Shown one piece after another: positions 34,106 to 44,596 of a DNA stretch of 64,000 nt. The notes under the pieces were generated by a model. That model did not search any database. It saw only the letters and a program-made list of their open reading frames with translations, and was not told the origin of the DNA. This DNA is from Pseudodesulfovibrio sp. S3 (GTDB lineage Bacteria; Desulfobacterota; Desulfovibrionia; Desulfovibrionales; Desulfovibrionaceae). The position numbers were made by a program, and so were the translations under genes. The stretch's first letter is position 1. The number at the start of each line of letters is the position of its first letter. The stretch covers positions 326,978-390,977 of the forward strand of contig NZ_QTZO01000002.1 in NCBI RefSeq assembly GCF_004025585.1. Reading direction: 5' to 3'.

Positions 34106-35359
34106 ATGAGTCACGGTTTTTTCACCATCATCAGCCGCGCTGAATTCGAAACCCTGCTGCGGACATTCCCGCCGCTGGGAGAGGAAACCGTGGACCTGGC
34201 CCTGGCCTCCGGCCGTGTGCTGGCCCAGGACCTGACCGCAGCCCACGACTGGCCGCTGCTCGACCGTTCCTGCATGGACGGGTTCGCGGTCAACGCCCGC
34301 GACGTATTCGGTGCAGGAGAATCCAATCCCGGCTATCTGGAATGCGTGGCCAGCCTGTCTATCGATAAGTTGCCGGACATCGCCCTGAATCCCGGCGAAT
34401 GCGCCCGCATCTCAACCGGCGGCGTCCTGCCCGAGGGCGCAGACAGCGTCATCATGGTGGAACACACCCTGTCCATGCAGGAAGACGCGGAAAACGGCAC
34501 TATCGAAATCCGCAAGAGCATCGCTCCGGGTGAAAACGTCATGCAGCGCGGGGAAGACGCCAAGGCCGATGCCGTTGCCCTGCCCGCCGGAACAATCATG
34601 CGGCCCCAGGAAATCGGGCTGGCAGCCGCCCTGGGTTTCGAACAACTCTCCCTGACCCGCCGCCCCAGGGTAGGCATCCTGTCCACCGGCGACGAGCTGA
34701 TCGAAGTCGGCCGGACTCCCCAACCGGGCCAGGTCCGGGACGTGAACACCCATACCGTGGCCGCCCTGGCCGAACTGGCGGGCGGCATGCCCACCCGATA
34801 CGGCATCGTCAGGGACGACCTTGAAAGCCTGTCCCGCGCCCTGCAAAAGGCCATCGCCGAAAACGACCTGGTGCTGTTGTCGGGCGGCAGCTCCATCGGC
34901 GTCCGGGATCTCACTGTCCAGGCTATCGAAACCATGGATGATGCGCAGGTTTTGGCCCACGGCGTGGCGTTGAGCCCCGGCAAACCGACCATCCTCGGCC
35001 GGGTGGGCGAAAAGCCCGTGCTCGGCCTTCCCGGCCAGGTGACTTCCGCCCTGGTTGTCATGCACGTGCTCATCCTGCCCCTGATCCGCCACCTCCAAGG
35101 GGAAGCAGACGCTTTTTCGGAGTTGCTGCGCCCGATGCGCACGGCGGAACTCGCCCGCAACATGCCCTCCAAGCCGGGCCGCGAGGACTATATCCGCATC
35201 CGCCTGGAGGAAAGGGTCGGCCAACCGCCCCTGGCCCACCCTGTGCTGGGCAAGTCGGGACTGCTGCGGACCATTGTCCAGGCCCATGGCCTGGCCGCAA
35301 TTCCGGCCACGTCAGAAGGGCTTTACGCCACAGAATTGATTGATGTGTGGATTATATAA
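34106..35359 (+). CDS. moeA: Molybdopterin molybdenumtransferase MoeA
   Basis: Inserts molybdenum (or tungsten) into adenylylated molybdopterin; 417 residues. LLDRSCMDGFAVNARD, RISTGGVLPEGADSVIMVEH, GILSTGDELIEVG, LLSGGSSIGVRDLTVQAIE and VALSPGKPTILGRVGEKPVL followed by GLPGQVTSALV cover domains I-IV. In this group formate dehydrogenases need the product. Lies near the MOT1-type transporter and storage-like protein. Confidence 0.94.
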   Translation: MSHGFFTIISRAEFETLLRTFPPLGEETVDLALASGRVLAQDLTAAHDWPLLDRSCMDGFAVNARDVFGAGESNPGYLECVASLSIDKLPDIALNPGECARISTGGVLPEGADSVIMVEHTLSMQEDAENGTIEIRKSIAPGENVMQRGEDAKADAVALPAGTIMRPQEIGLAAALGFEQLSLTRRPRVGILSTGDELIEVGRTPQPGQVRDVNTHTVAALAELAGGMPTRYGIVRDDLESLSRALQKAIAENDLVLLSGGSSIGVRDLTVQAIETMDDAQVLAHGVALSPGKPTILGRVGEKPVLGLPGQVTSALVVMHVLILPLIRHLQGEADAFSELLRPMRTAELARNMPSKPGREDYIRIRLEERVGQPPLAHPVLGKSGLLRTIVQAHGLAAIPATSEGLYATELIDVWII

Positions 35360-35383
35360 CAGACTGGGATTAAAGGATTCTGA

Positions 35384-36337
35384 TTAAATACCCTTTTCCT
35401 GACCCTCAAGCTCGAGAATCTTCCATCCGTCCGTGCCCTTGATGAGGGCAAAGACCGAATCATCTTCCAGATTCTGATCCAGTTGTGCCACCTTGACCCG
35501 GTAGACGCCGAAGACCCGGACCTCGGCCACATCCTTATCCAGATAGATCAGTTCAAACCCCAGACCGGACGGGTCCACCTCGGACGTGCGCAGGGCTTGG
35601 TATGTGCCGCGCTGACGCTGGATCTGCTTGAACACCTCAAGCTGAAAATCAAACCGGTCGCGCACGTGAGGCGCGAACAGCATAGGATAATCGTCATCCA
35701 GCGAGGCTTGCTTGACGTAAAATTCTCTGAGCAGTTCCTTGATCTCTTCCGGCACCGAATTCTTCGTATCCACCGGCGGCGGAGCCGGCACGTGCACCGC
35801 CTGCACCGCCGTATCCCTCTCGCCGGCCATGGACGGACGACTCATCAGGGTGAGATAGAGTTTGACCTCGGAAACCGCCAGCTTCATCTTGGCCAGCGGC
35901 ACCCCTTCAGGAAACACTTCGTCCACCACGACCCTGATCGATTTGAACGCATCGCCGTTGCACTCGATGATCTGCTCGCCCGGCTCGTCCCGGAGCCAGA
36001 ACGGGAATTCGGTCCCGTCGGGATAGACGATGCGCCCCGAACGGATGCGCCGGAACTTCTCGAACTGCCCCTCGCCCTGATGCCCGTTGTAAACACCCAA
36101 TCGGGTAACCCGCACCGGAACATCAAAGACAAATTCCATCCACTGTCCTTCACCGGACGAGATACTGCCCCCTGCCCAGGCCGTGGTCGGATCCCCGTCC
36201 ATGAGATTCTCGGGAGCGTATGCCAGGACAAGGTCCATCTTGAAGCTGGAAACCTTGATATTCACGTCCATGGACAGGGCCGGACCGGCCATGAGCAGGG
36301 AGACCAGGAAGAGGATAATCAGACTTGTTGCGCGCAT
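35384..36337 (-). CDS. Secreted protein with NADase-type glycan-binding (discoidin-like) domain
   Basis: A 317-residue exported protein. A signal peptide (MRATSLIILFLVSLLMAGPA) is followed by a discoidin-like region (about 25-165) with LAYAPENLMDGDPTTAWAGG and VRVTRLGVYNGHQGEG, as in NADase-type glycan-binding domains. The C-terminal part (about 195-317) resembles the NTF2-like/SnoaL stress-associated domains, weakly. AGGAG eight bases before the ATG at 36337 fixes the start. Binding target is unknown. Confidence 0.72.
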   Translation of the reverse strand: MRATSLIILFLVSLLMAGPALSMDVNIKVSSFKMDLVLAYAPENLMDGDPTTAWAGGSISSGEGQWMEFVFDVPVRVTRLGVYNGHQGEGQFEKFRRIRSGRIVYPDGTEFPFWLRDEPGEQIIECNGDAFKSIRVVVDEVFPEGVPLAKMKLAVSEVKLYLTLMSRPSMAGERDTAVQAVHVPAPPPVDTKNSVPEEIKELLREFYVKQASLDDDYPMLFAPHVRDRFDFQLEVFKQIQRQRGTYQALRTSEVDPSGLGFELIYLDKDVAEVRVFGVYRVKVAQLDQNLEDDSVFALIKGTDGWKILELEGQEKGI

Positions 36338-36377
36338 GACCACACTCCTAGCACAAGACACATGGGCAGTCCCGCAC

Positions 36378-36404
36378 AAAAAAACGGGGGCCAATCGACC
36401 CCCG
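36378..36404 (-). terminator. Terminator of ahcY
   Basis: On the minus strand CGGGGG, an eight-base loop, CCCCCG and seven T, 26 bases after the ahcY stop. Confidence 0.88.
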
Positions 36405-36430
36405 CTTACTATATTCAACGATATTAATGA

Positions 36431-37888
<1,458 letters not shown>

Positions 37889-38800
37889 TTAATTTTTTTC
37901 TGCCTCGTACAAAACAACAACGAGGCCCATGTTGACAGAAAATTCCGTAACGGCACTGATGGTAAACCGGGCTTTCTCCAACCACACGCACATCTTTTCA
38001 CGCGGGATACCAAGCCTTCGGTCACCGTATTCCGAACGCATGAGTTCGTTCTCGTGCTGATCGAACTCGGCAATGATCAGCTTGCCGCCGATCTTGAGCA
38101 CCCTGCCCGCCTCCCTGATGGCGTCTATGGGCCGGGTCAGGTGGTGCAGGACCAGGGACATGACCGTGCAGTCCGCTTCCCAGTCGCGCAGGGGCAGATG
38201 GGTCATCTCGCCGATGCGCAGGGACATGCGTGCGTTGTCGGGGAACCGCTCCTCGGCCAGCTCCAGCATCTTGGGCGAGTTGTCCACACCGATGACCTTG
38301 TCAGACGAGCGGGACAGGATTTCCAGCATGTCGCCGGGCCCGCAGCCGATATCGGCGGCGCAGGCACACTCCGGCAGCCGTGCCTGGATCTCTCGACCCA
38401 AGTCGAGATCGCCCAGAACTTCGGCGGTCATGCGGTCCCACTCGGGAGCTATCTCATCAAAGAACTGACGCGTGGCGGCAGTCCGTTCCCTGACGACCTT
38501 CTCGGCCCGATTGCGGTCCCGCTTCAACTCAGCTTCGCCTTCAAGCAACGCACTGACGCCGTTCAGGAACATGCGCCCCGGCCCGTCTTCGCTGACCCGG
38601 TAGAAGGCCCACAACCCTTCCCGGCGCACATGCACCAGACCGGACTCGGACAAGATCTTGAGATGACGGGAAATACGGGACTGCCCCATCTCCATGACCT
38701 GGACGATTTCACCGACGTTCAGCTCGTATTCCAGCAGAACGTTGACCAGTCGCGCCCGCGTATCGTCAGACAATGCTTTGCAATATTTTATTATTTCCAT
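37889..38800 (-). CDS. sahR: SahR-type ArsR regulator fused to SAM-dependent methyltransferase domain
   Basis: A 303-residue two-domain protein. The N-terminal ArsR helix-turn-helix (about 1-90) has QVMEMGQSRISRHLKILSES; the C-terminal part (about 125-300) is a class I methyltransferase fold with ADIGCGPGDMLEIL and LVLHHLTRPIDAIREAGRVL. This architecture beside ahcY matches SahR, known in Desulfovibrio as a repressor of methionine/SAM-cycle genes that senses S-adenosylhomocysteine. The ATG at 38800 is better placed than an in-frame GTG at 38809 relative to GAG. A dyad lies just upstream. Confidence 0.85.
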   Translation of the reverse strand: MEIIKYCKALSDDTRARLVNVLLEYELNVGEIVQVMEMGQSRISRHLKILSESGLVHVRREGLWAFYRVSEDGPGRMFLNGVSALLEGEAELKRDRNRAEKVVRERTAATRQFFDEIAPEWDRMTAEVLGDLDLGREIQARLPECACAADIGCGPGDMLEILSRSSDKVIGVDNSPKMLELAEERFPDNARMSLRIGEMTHLPLRDWEADCTVMSLVLHHLTRPIDAIREAGRVLKIGGKLIIAEFDQHENELMRSEYGDRRLGIPREKMCVWLEKARFTISAVTEFSVNMGLVVVLYEAEKN

Positions 38801-38811
38801 ATTTTTCACTC

Positions 38812-38833
38812 TATATCAGTATATCTTGATATA
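38812..38833. promoter_or_regulatory. Operator-like dyad upstream of sahR-ahcY
   Basis: TATATCA (38812-38818) and TGATATA (38827-38833), exact inverted halves eight bases apart, 12 bases from the sahR start. Placement fits autoregulation by SahR. Confidence 0.7.
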
Positions 38834-38964
38834 AGGAATATCCGACTTCTAGCCCATGAACCCCAGACCCGTCAAGCCCTGTATGAACCGAGTCTCAATC
38901 TATCATTGAGCTAAAAACCAGCCTTAGGTATAGTGCCCTGAAACATAACCAATGAGGAATCCCC

Positions 38965-39753
38965 ATGAAACTTACCCTTCCGTTAATCCTGATCGCCTGC
39001 CTTGCTCTCACCGCCTGCTCCGCCGCCACACAGAACATTCCCGTCAGCAGCAACCCTGACGGAGCCCTGGTCTTTGCCGACGGCAACCAGGTCGGACAAA
39101 CCCCCTGCAACGTGACCCTGGAAAAGACGCAGCCGCATATATTGACATTCAAGAAAGACGGATTTCACCAGGTCGATGTCCAGATATCCCAAAAATACGA
39201 CACGACAGGCGTCACCCGCGACGCGGCACAATCCGGCCTCAGCACCAGCTCCATGGGAGCCAATACCGAAGGTGCCGTGGCCAATGCCCTGATGACCATG
39301 GGCGCCGATGAGCAGAGCGGCGACGCCTATGTCCTCTCCCCCAGTTCCGTGGTCGTCCGACTGCAACCCATTGAGGCGCAGACCTCCCAGGCTGAAGGCG
39401 GGCAGGCCCCCATCGTCATCTCCAGTGACCAACTCGCCCCCGAAGACCGGGAGGCACTGGTCAAAACGACCGAGCCAGCGACACTGGGCAGCGCCATTGA
39501 GAACAACCCGACCCAAGAAGCCGAGGCCCTGCTGGAAGGCGCAGCCGTTGCAGCCCCGACCGTGGGAACCGAAAAGGAAGTGAGCCATCACTCCCACACC
39601 TCCACCCACTACAACGGTGACGGGTCAATGAAACAGACTTCCTCCTCCAGCTCGGTGAAAGTGGGCGTACACGTCAACCCGGTGGAGGCAGGACTCGGAG
39701 TCCTTCACCTGCTGGAAGACGCAGAGGGCGGCACGGATCAATCCAAAGAATAA
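38965..39753 (+). CDS. PEGA-domain lipoprotein
   Basis: A 262-residue predicted lipoprotein (lipobox LTAC, Cys19). Residues 22-75 form a PEGA-like domain (QNIPVSSNPDGALVFADGNQ, TPCNVTLEKTQPHILTFKKDG). The rest is low-complexity, with a histidine/serine-rich stretch near the end (HHSHTSTHYNGDGSMKQTSS). The first half is paralogous to 40826-41245 (shared QNIPVS, TPC and RSGDAYVL/QSGDAYVL). Function unknown. Confidence 0.75.
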   Translation: MKLTLPLILIACLALTACSAATQNIPVSSNPDGALVFADGNQVGQTPCNVTLEKTQPHILTFKKDGFHQVDVQISQKYDTTGVTRDAAQSGLSTSSMGANTEGAVANALMTMGADEQSGDAYVLSPSSVVVRLQPIEAQTSQAEGGQAPIVISSDQLAPEDREALVKTTEPATLGSAIENNPTQEAEALLEGAAVAAPTVGTEKEVSHHSHTSTHYNGDGSMKQTSSSSSVKVGVHVNPVEAGLGVLHLLEDAEGGTDQSKE

Positions 39754-39769
39754 ACACAACAATACCAAG

Positions 39770-39800
39770 AGGCCCTGCATCAGCGGGGCCTTTTCCTTTT
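39770..39800 (+). terminator. Terminator
   Basis: AGGCCC and GGGCCT around a ten-base loop, then TTTTCCTTTT. Confidence 0.75.
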
Positions 39801-39926
39801 CCAGTCGGTCAGACTTCCGATAATGCTTGCTCTGCTCATCCGAATTTTGCAATAGTAGCATTGGACAGCCGCCAAGCCGGTTGGCGGAATGCAGAACAAC
39901 ACTCACCGGCACGACAAGGAGGCGAT

Positions 39927-40817
39927 ATGTTCAAAAAGATTCTCCTGGCTGTAACTCCGCAGATCGACACTCCGACCGCACCCAGAGCGGCCTTTGACCT
40001 TGCCCGCAAGCGCGGGGCGGAACTGGTGCTGTTCCACGCCCTGCCCATCGGCAGGGACGCTTGGTGTTCCTTTGACGACACCATTCCGGCACAGGCCCTG
40101 AATGAATCGGCCAAAGTGAAAATCGCTGAATACTACGCAGACGACCTTAAGGACATCCCCAAACATTCCATACGGGTGGCCTGCGGTCCTGCCCATGAAG
40201 AGATGCTCAAGGTTATCCACTCCGAAGGCGTGGACCTGATCGTCATGGGACACCACACCCAGGCCGTACACCGCCCCGATCGCATGTGGGGTGTAGTGGA
40301 CACCACCATCCGCAAGGTTTGCGCCAATGTCTTTGCTCCGGTCATGGTGGTGACCAACGAAATGACTCCGGGCGCTGAAATAAAGCGCATGGTCATGGCC
40401 ACCGACTTCTCCACCCCTTCGGACTCGGCCCTGTGTTATGCAATCCAGCTCGCCGCCGCCAATGACGCACACCTGGACATATTCCACGTGCTGGACATCG
40501 GCCAGACCACCCCAAACCCCAAATATTACATGCAGTCCATGGATATCTTCATCGACAAGGCCCTGGCGAGGATGCAGAAGAAATACGCCGTGGCCCTGAC
40601 AGGCATCAGCCACGCCTTCCACTGCTGGGAAGGTATCCCGTACATCGAGATACTCAAACAGGCCCGTTGGGAGCAGGCGGATCTGGTGATCATGGCCCAG
40701 TACTCAGGCAGCGAAGAACCGGCCAAACCGGCCATAGGGTCCACCTCCATCCAGGTGGCGCTCTCTCCCGGCTGCCCGGTCATCATCGTCAATTATCGGG
40801 CCCGTGTCTGCATGTAG
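39927..40817 (+). CDS. Universal stress protein, tandem Usp domains
   Basis: A 296-residue protein with two Usp domains, about 1-145 and 150-296. The first begins MFKKILLAVTPQIDTPTAPR and ends near GVDLIVMGHHTQ; the second begins IKRMVMATDFSTPSDSAL and ends with GSTSIQVALSPGCPVIIVN, the nucleotide-binding G-x2-G-x9-G-(S/T) type region modified. AAGGAGG before the ATG at 39927. The next gene, nine bases on, is a PEGA lipoprotein. Confidence 0.85.
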   Translation: MFKKILLAVTPQIDTPTAPRAAFDLARKRGAELVLFHALPIGRDAWCSFDDTIPAQALNESAKVKIAEYYADDLKDIPKHSIRVACGPAHEEMLKVIHSEGVDLIVMGHHTQAVHRPDRMWGVVDTTIRKVCANVFAPVMVVTNEMTPGAEIKRMVMATDFSTPSDSALCYAIQLAAANDAHLDIFHVLDIGQTTPNPKYYMQSMDIFIDKALARMQKKYAVALTGISHAFHCWEGIPYIEILKQARWEQADLVIMAQYSGSEEPAKPAIGSTSIQVALSPGCPVIIVNYRARVCM

Positions 40818-40825
40818 GGAATTCA

Positions 40826-41245
40826 ATGACCAAAAGAGCGGCCCCCATATATATGATAATATGCCTGCTCACGCTGTGCGCCTGCGGTGTGCCCAAGCAG
40901 AATATTCCGGTTTCGACCGACCCCATCGGCGCGACCGTCTACCTCGACGGCAAAAAGACATGCACCACCCCCTGCTCGGTCAATCCGGACAAACAGTCCG
41001 ATCACCTCATCACCATCGTCAAAGAGGGCTATGCGCAGGAGGAAGTCATCCTGAAACGCGAATTCAAACCGGATCGGGCCATCCGTGACGGGCTGATCAC
41101 CGGTATCATCAGGGGGGGCGATCCCGAGGGCGTTGCTTCTGCCACGGCCCAGGAAGTGGACGAACAGGAACGCAGCGGCGATGCCTACGTGCTGAAACCG
41201 GCCCTCGTCACCATCAAACTGACCCCCAAGGGCGACGAGATTTAA
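40826..41245 (+). CDS. Small PEGA-domain lipoprotein
   Basis: A 139-residue predicted lipoprotein (lipobox LTLCAC). The PEGA-like part KQNIPVSTDPIGATVYLDGK and TPCSVNPDKQSDHLITIVKE is a paralogue of that at 38965, and both end with RSGDAYVL/QSGDAYVL plus a V.I.L.P segment. No good ribosome site, but the short gap to the stress protein gene and four-base gap to the next suggest one transcript. Confidence 0.72.
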   Translation: MTKRAAPIYMIICLLTLCACGVPKQNIPVSTDPIGATVYLDGKKTCTTPCSVNPDKQSDHLITIVKEGYAQEEVILKREFKPDRAIRDGLITGIIRGGDPEGVASATAQEVDEQERSGDAYVLKPALVTIKLTPKGDEI

Positions 41246-41248
41246 CCC

Positions 41249-41737
41249 ATGGTCTTTTACAGACGCACCTACGACCGGCCCGGACGGTCCAACCGGGTAC
41301 AGCCCGTTGGCTCGGCCCTGCCCCGTTTTCTGGACAAACTGGACACCACCGGCGGATATGCCCTGGCCAGACTGTGGCGTGCCTGGGACAGCCTCATGGG
41401 AGAAATGGCTCAGATCGCCCGGCCGCTGGGCCACCGAGGCTCGAAAATCATCCTGGCAGCCGAGGACCCGATGGTCATGCAGGAAGCCCAGTATCTGGGC
41501 CCTCTGCTGCTCGATAAAATAAACGGTTTCCTGGGCGAAGAAGTCTTTGACAAGGTGGTGTTCGAACTGCTAAACGGCAGAGTTCCTTTGGACGGAGAAG
41601 TCCGGCCGGAGGCTCCCGAGCCTCCGAGGAAACTTAAAAGACCTGAGAAGTTAGGCAACTTGAATAAAGAGCTGGACCCCGATTCGCCAGTGGGCAGATG
41701 TTATCGGGCGTACCAACGATTGTTTGACGACTCATAA
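41249..41737 (+). CDS. DUF721 domain protein
   Basis: A 162-residue protein. LARLWRAWDSLMGEMAQIARP and IILAAEDPMVMQEAQYLGPL (about 30-95) correspond to the DUF721 (DciA-like) core W..W...vG..ia....p. DciA proteins load the replicative helicase in bacteria without DnaC; whether this divergent copy does so is uncertain. It follows the lipoprotein gene by three bases. Confidence 0.7.
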   Translation: MVFYRRTYDRPGRSNRVQPVGSALPRFLDKLDTTGGYALARLWRAWDSLMGEMAQIARPLGHRGSKIILAAEDPMVMQEAQYLGPLLLDKINGFLGEEVFDKVVFELLNGRVPLDGEVRPEAPEPPRKLKRPEKLGNLNKELDPDSPVGRCYRAYQRLFDDS

Positions 41738-41776
41738 CCACATTTTAGCCTCAGGGCTTTTTTTAAGGAGTACACC

Positions 41777-42127
41777 ATGAGTGAAGAAGTAAAAGAAATT
41801 TCCTTTGACGAGCTTGGCCTGACCAAGCCCCTGGAGAAAATGACCGCCAAGGAGCTGCGCGCTCTTTGCGTGGAAAAACTCCCCATGATCGTCGGCGCCT
41901 CCGGCAAGGACAAGGACGCCCTTGTTCAGGAGATCAAGGACGCCTTCGGCATCGTCGATGAAGAACAGGTCTCTCCCTACAAGAAGCAGATCGCCGAAAT
42001 CAAGAGGCAGATCCGTGCCCTGCGCGCCCAAAAGAATGAAATGGAAGACCGCGGCAAGCGCACCTTCATTCGCCGCAAGATCAACACGCTGAAGAAGCGT
42101 ACCCGCAAGCTCGCACGCGCAATTTAA
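41777..42127 (+). CDS. Small basic protein with Rho N-terminal-like (SAP-like) segment
   Basis: A 116-residue protein. LEKMTAKELRALCVEKLPMI resembles the Rho_N/SAP helix-extension-helix, and the C-terminal 45 residues are strongly basic (RRKINTLKKRTRKLARAI), suggesting nucleic acid binding. GGAG lies before the ATG. It precedes tRNA-Gln and tRNA-Glu. No precise function known to me. Confidence 0.65.
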   Translation: MSEEVKEISFDELGLTKPLEKMTAKELRALCVEKLPMIVGASGKDKDALVQEIKDAFGIVDEEQVSPYKKQIAEIKRQIRALRAQKNEMEDRGKRTFIRRKINTLKKRTRKLARAI

Positions 42128-42145
42128 TTTTGCGCTAAAAAGGAG

Positions 42146-42174
42146 TTGACATAAGGGGGCCTAACCCTTAAATC
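42146..42174 (+). promoter_or_regulatory. Promoter of tRNA-Gln/tRNA-Glu
   Basis: Perfect TTGACA at 42146 and TAAATC 17 bases later; tRNA-Gln starts 14 bases after the -10. Confidence 0.7.
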
Positions 42175-42187
42175 ATCTTCTCGCTAC

Positions 42188-42262
42188 TGGGCTGTCGTTC
42201 AATTGGCAGGACGACGGGTTCTGGCTCCGTTAATCAAGGTTCGAGTCCTTGCAGCCCAGCCA
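42188..42262 (+). tRNA. tRNA-Gln (CTG)
   Basis: Acceptor TGGGCTG/CAGCCCA, then G and an encoded CCA. Anticodon loop TTCTGGC gives CTG. T-arm GTTCGAGTC. 75 bases. Confidence 0.95.
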
Positions 42263-42270
42263 AATATTGC

Positions 42271-42348
42271 GTCCCCATCGTCTAGCCTGGTCCAGGACGG
42301 CGGCCTTTCACGCCGTTAACAGGGGTTCAAATCCCCTTGGGGACGCCA
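42271..42348 (+). tRNA. tRNA-Glu (TTC)
   Basis: Acceptor GTCCCCA/TGGGGAC, then G and an encoded CCA. Anticodon loop CTTTCAC gives TTC. 78 bases. An identical copy lies at 48730-48807. Confidence 0.95.
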
Positions 42349-42360
42349 TAAGAAAGCATA

Positions 42361-42396
42361 GGGTTACGGTTTAAACCGTAACCCTTTTCTTTTTTC
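42361..42396 (+). terminator. Terminator of tRNA-Gln/tRNA-Glu
   Basis: A continuous 24-base palindrome (GGGTTACGGTTT and its complement) followed by TTTTCTTTTTT. Confidence 0.85.
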
Positions 42397-42635
42397 TCCT
42401 TACAATCTCGAACAACGCCCCTCCCGGGGGAAGCCCGGGACAGCAGGCGCCGCTAACTCCTCAAGACCTGTGAAAAAAAGCGCCGCTACGCAACAGCGCT
42501 CAGCTATTCCGATTCTCGTTGACGATGCCCTCCCCTGATGAATATAATCATACTGTTCATATTGTACTCGACGGATCGCAGCCCCAAGAGACCTCGCTGA
42601 AAATTCGAGAAGGGTTGAATACAACCAAGGGAAGC

Positions 42636-43406
42636 ATGAAAAGGACCGCCGCAACGACATTGACCCTATCCTATGCAAAGGGCATGGGTATACGGCTGTG
42701 GGCTTCCTTCAAGGATCTGCTGCCCATCATTCTGGTCATAGCCTTCTTTCAGGGCGTGGTGCTCCGGCAGCCCCTGCCGGACGTACTGGGAGTCCTGCAA
42801 GGGGCCTTGCTCGTGGTCTTGGGCCTGACCCTGTTCATACAGGGACTTGAGATCGGGCTGTTCCCCATCGGTGAGCAGATGGCACATGCCCTGGCGCGCA
42901 AGGGCAGTCTGTTCTGGCTGCTGACATTCTCCTTTGCCCTGGGGTTTGCCACGACCGTGGCGGAACCGGCGCTCATCGCCGTTGCGGCCGAAGCCGCCAG
43001 CATCGCCTCGAAAGGAGGACTCATCCTGCCAGGCGAGGCCTCCATGAACAGCTATGCCATGGGACTGCGTCTGTCCGTGGCATTATCCGTAGGACTGTCC
43101 ATCCTCATCGGCGTACTTCGCATCCTGCGCGGTTGGCCTGTGCACCACCTGATCATCGGCGGCTACGTGCTGGTCATGATCATGACCATCTTCGCTCCGA
43201 AGGAAATCGTGGGCATCGCCTACGACGCAGGGGGTGTGACCACCTCGACGGTGACTGTCCCCCTGGTGGCGGCACTCGGGGTTGGGCTTGCATCCATAAT
43301 CAAGGGACGCAATCCGCTGACCGACGGTTTCGGCCTGATCGCGTTCGCGTCCCTGCTGCCGATGATTGCCGTGATCGGGTACGGCCTGTTCATCTTCGGC
43401 ATATAG
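42636..43406 (+). CDS. DUF1538 membrane protein, first of a pair
   Basis: A 256-residue membrane protein with about seven hydrophobic segments. [17 protein letters not shown] and [20 protein letters not shown] (near 200) are the conserved half-site motifs shared with the next gene. DUF1538 proteins are thought to be transporters, but the substrate is unknown. The ATG at 42636 has AGGGAAG before it; an upstream start is not supported. Likely a heteromer with the next product. Confidence 0.82.
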   Translation: MKRTAATTLTLSYAKGMGIRLWASFKDLLPIILVIAFFQGVVLRQPLPDVLGVLQGALLVVLGLTLFIQGLEIGLFPIGEQMAHALARKGSLFWLLTFSFALGFATTVAEPALIAVAAEAASIASKGGLILPGEASMNSYAMGLRLSVALSVGLSILIGVLRILRGWPVHHLIIGGYVLVMIMTIFAPKEIVGIAYDAGGVTTSTVTVPLVAALGVGLASIIKGRNPLTDGFGLIAFASLLPMIAVIGYGLFIFGI

Positions 43407-43419
43407 CAAGGAGACAAGG

Positions 43420-44205
43420 ATGGAATTACTTTCCGAGTTCATCACAGCCTTTCTCTCTACATGCCGCGACGTGTTGCCCATCGTTGCCCTGCTTGTCGGT
43501 TTTCAACTGTTCGTGCTCCGGCAGCCCATTGCACATCCGAAACGGCTGGTCCTGGGCGGAGTGTATGTGGTCATCGGCCTTGCCCTGTTCCTGATGGGTC
43601 TTGAAAAAGCCCTGTTCCCTGTCGGACGAATAATGGCCGCCCAGCTTTCCCATCCGTCTTTCCTGATGGGAGGAGCCGAAGCCGTTTCCAGTTGGACCGC
43701 CTACGGCTGGATATACGTATTCGCCGCAATGATCGGTTTTTCCACGACCATTGCCGAACCGTCTCTTCTGGCCGTGGCCCTGAAGGCCAAGGAGGTCTCG
43801 GGCGGCGGCATCAGCCAATGGGGGCTGCGGATAACTGTGGCTCTGGGCGTAGCCGTGGGCATCGCCCTGGGAACCTTCCGCATAGTCACAGGCACGCCAT
43901 TGTACATTTACATTCTCGTCGGCTATGTTGTGGTCATCGCACAGACGTTCTTTGCCCCGAAAAAGATCATCGCCCTTGCGTATGATTCGGGTGGGGTGAC
44001 CACCTCGACAGTGACCGTGCCGCTGGTGGCCGCTCTGGGTCTGGGATTGTCGGAAGCCGTCCCGGGCAGCGACCCGGCCATTGACGGATTCGGGCTGATC
44101 GCCTTTGCCAGCCTGTTCCCGATCATTTCCGTCATGACTTACGCCCAGTTGACGCAGTGGGCGACCAATCGCCGAACCAAATCCAATACAGGGGGTACCC
44201 AATGA
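43420..44205 (+). CDS. DUF1538 membrane protein, second of a pair
   Basis: A 261-residue paralogue of the preceding protein: FSTTIAEPSLLAVALKA and [20 protein letters not shown] mirror it, and both have an LRQP loop after the first segment and a [11 protein letters not shown] near the end. AAGGAG precedes the ATG. It overlaps the PII-like gene (ATGA), tying transporter and regulator at translation. Confidence 0.82.
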   Translation: MELLSEFITAFLSTCRDVLPIVALLVGFQLFVLRQPIAHPKRLVLGGVYVVIGLALFLMGLEKALFPVGRIMAAQLSHPSFLMGGAEAVSSWTAYGWIYVFAAMIGFSTTIAEPSLLAVALKAKEVSGGGISQWGLRITVALGVAVGIALGTFRIVTGTPLYIYILVGYVVVIAQTFFAPKKIIALAYDSGGVTTSTVTVPLVAALGLGLSEAVPGSDPAIDGFGLIAFASLFPIISVMTYAQLTQWATNRRTKSNTGGTQ

Positions 44206-44549
44206 GATTCAAACTTATACTCGCTGCGGTCAAAACACACAGGACCGATCCCATCGTGGATGCCGCAAAGGCCGTGGGTGCCACCGGGGCGACCATCATT
44301 GCCGGGCGCGGGACCGGAATGCGCGAAGCATTGACATTTTTTGGACTTGCCTTGGAAGATCAAACCGATATCGTCATGTTCCTGTTGGAGGAACACCTTG
44401 TCAATCCTGTTCTGAAGAGCATAGAAGACGCCGGAGAATTCAAGAAACCCGGAACCGGAATAGCCCTGGTCCTGCCCGTCGAGCAGGTCGTCGGCATGGA
44501 GAGCCAGATCGAACGGTTCAAGGAAGAGGTCAGGGAAAAGTACCTGTAA
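44202..44549 (+). CDS. PII-like nitrogen regulatory family protein
   Basis: A 115-residue protein of the PII fold. FKLILAAVKTHRTDPIVDAA, KAVGATGATIIAGRGTGMRE and GTGIALVLPVEQVVGM correspond to the ferredoxin-like core and C-loop; the T-loop is short and lacks the uridylylated tyrosine of GlnB, so it is a PII-like rather than canonical PII protein. Overlap with the DUF1538 gene suggests control of that transporter. Confidence 0.8.
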   Translation: MRFKLILAAVKTHRTDPIVDAAKAVGATGATIIAGRGTGMREALTFFGLALEDQTDIVMFLLEEHLVNPVLKSIEDAGEFKKPGTGIALVLPVEQVVGMESQIERFKEEVREKYL

Positions 44550-44596
44550 ACGACTGTCGAGCCGTGGTGACGCCGTCATCCGGCCTTGGAGGGAGT

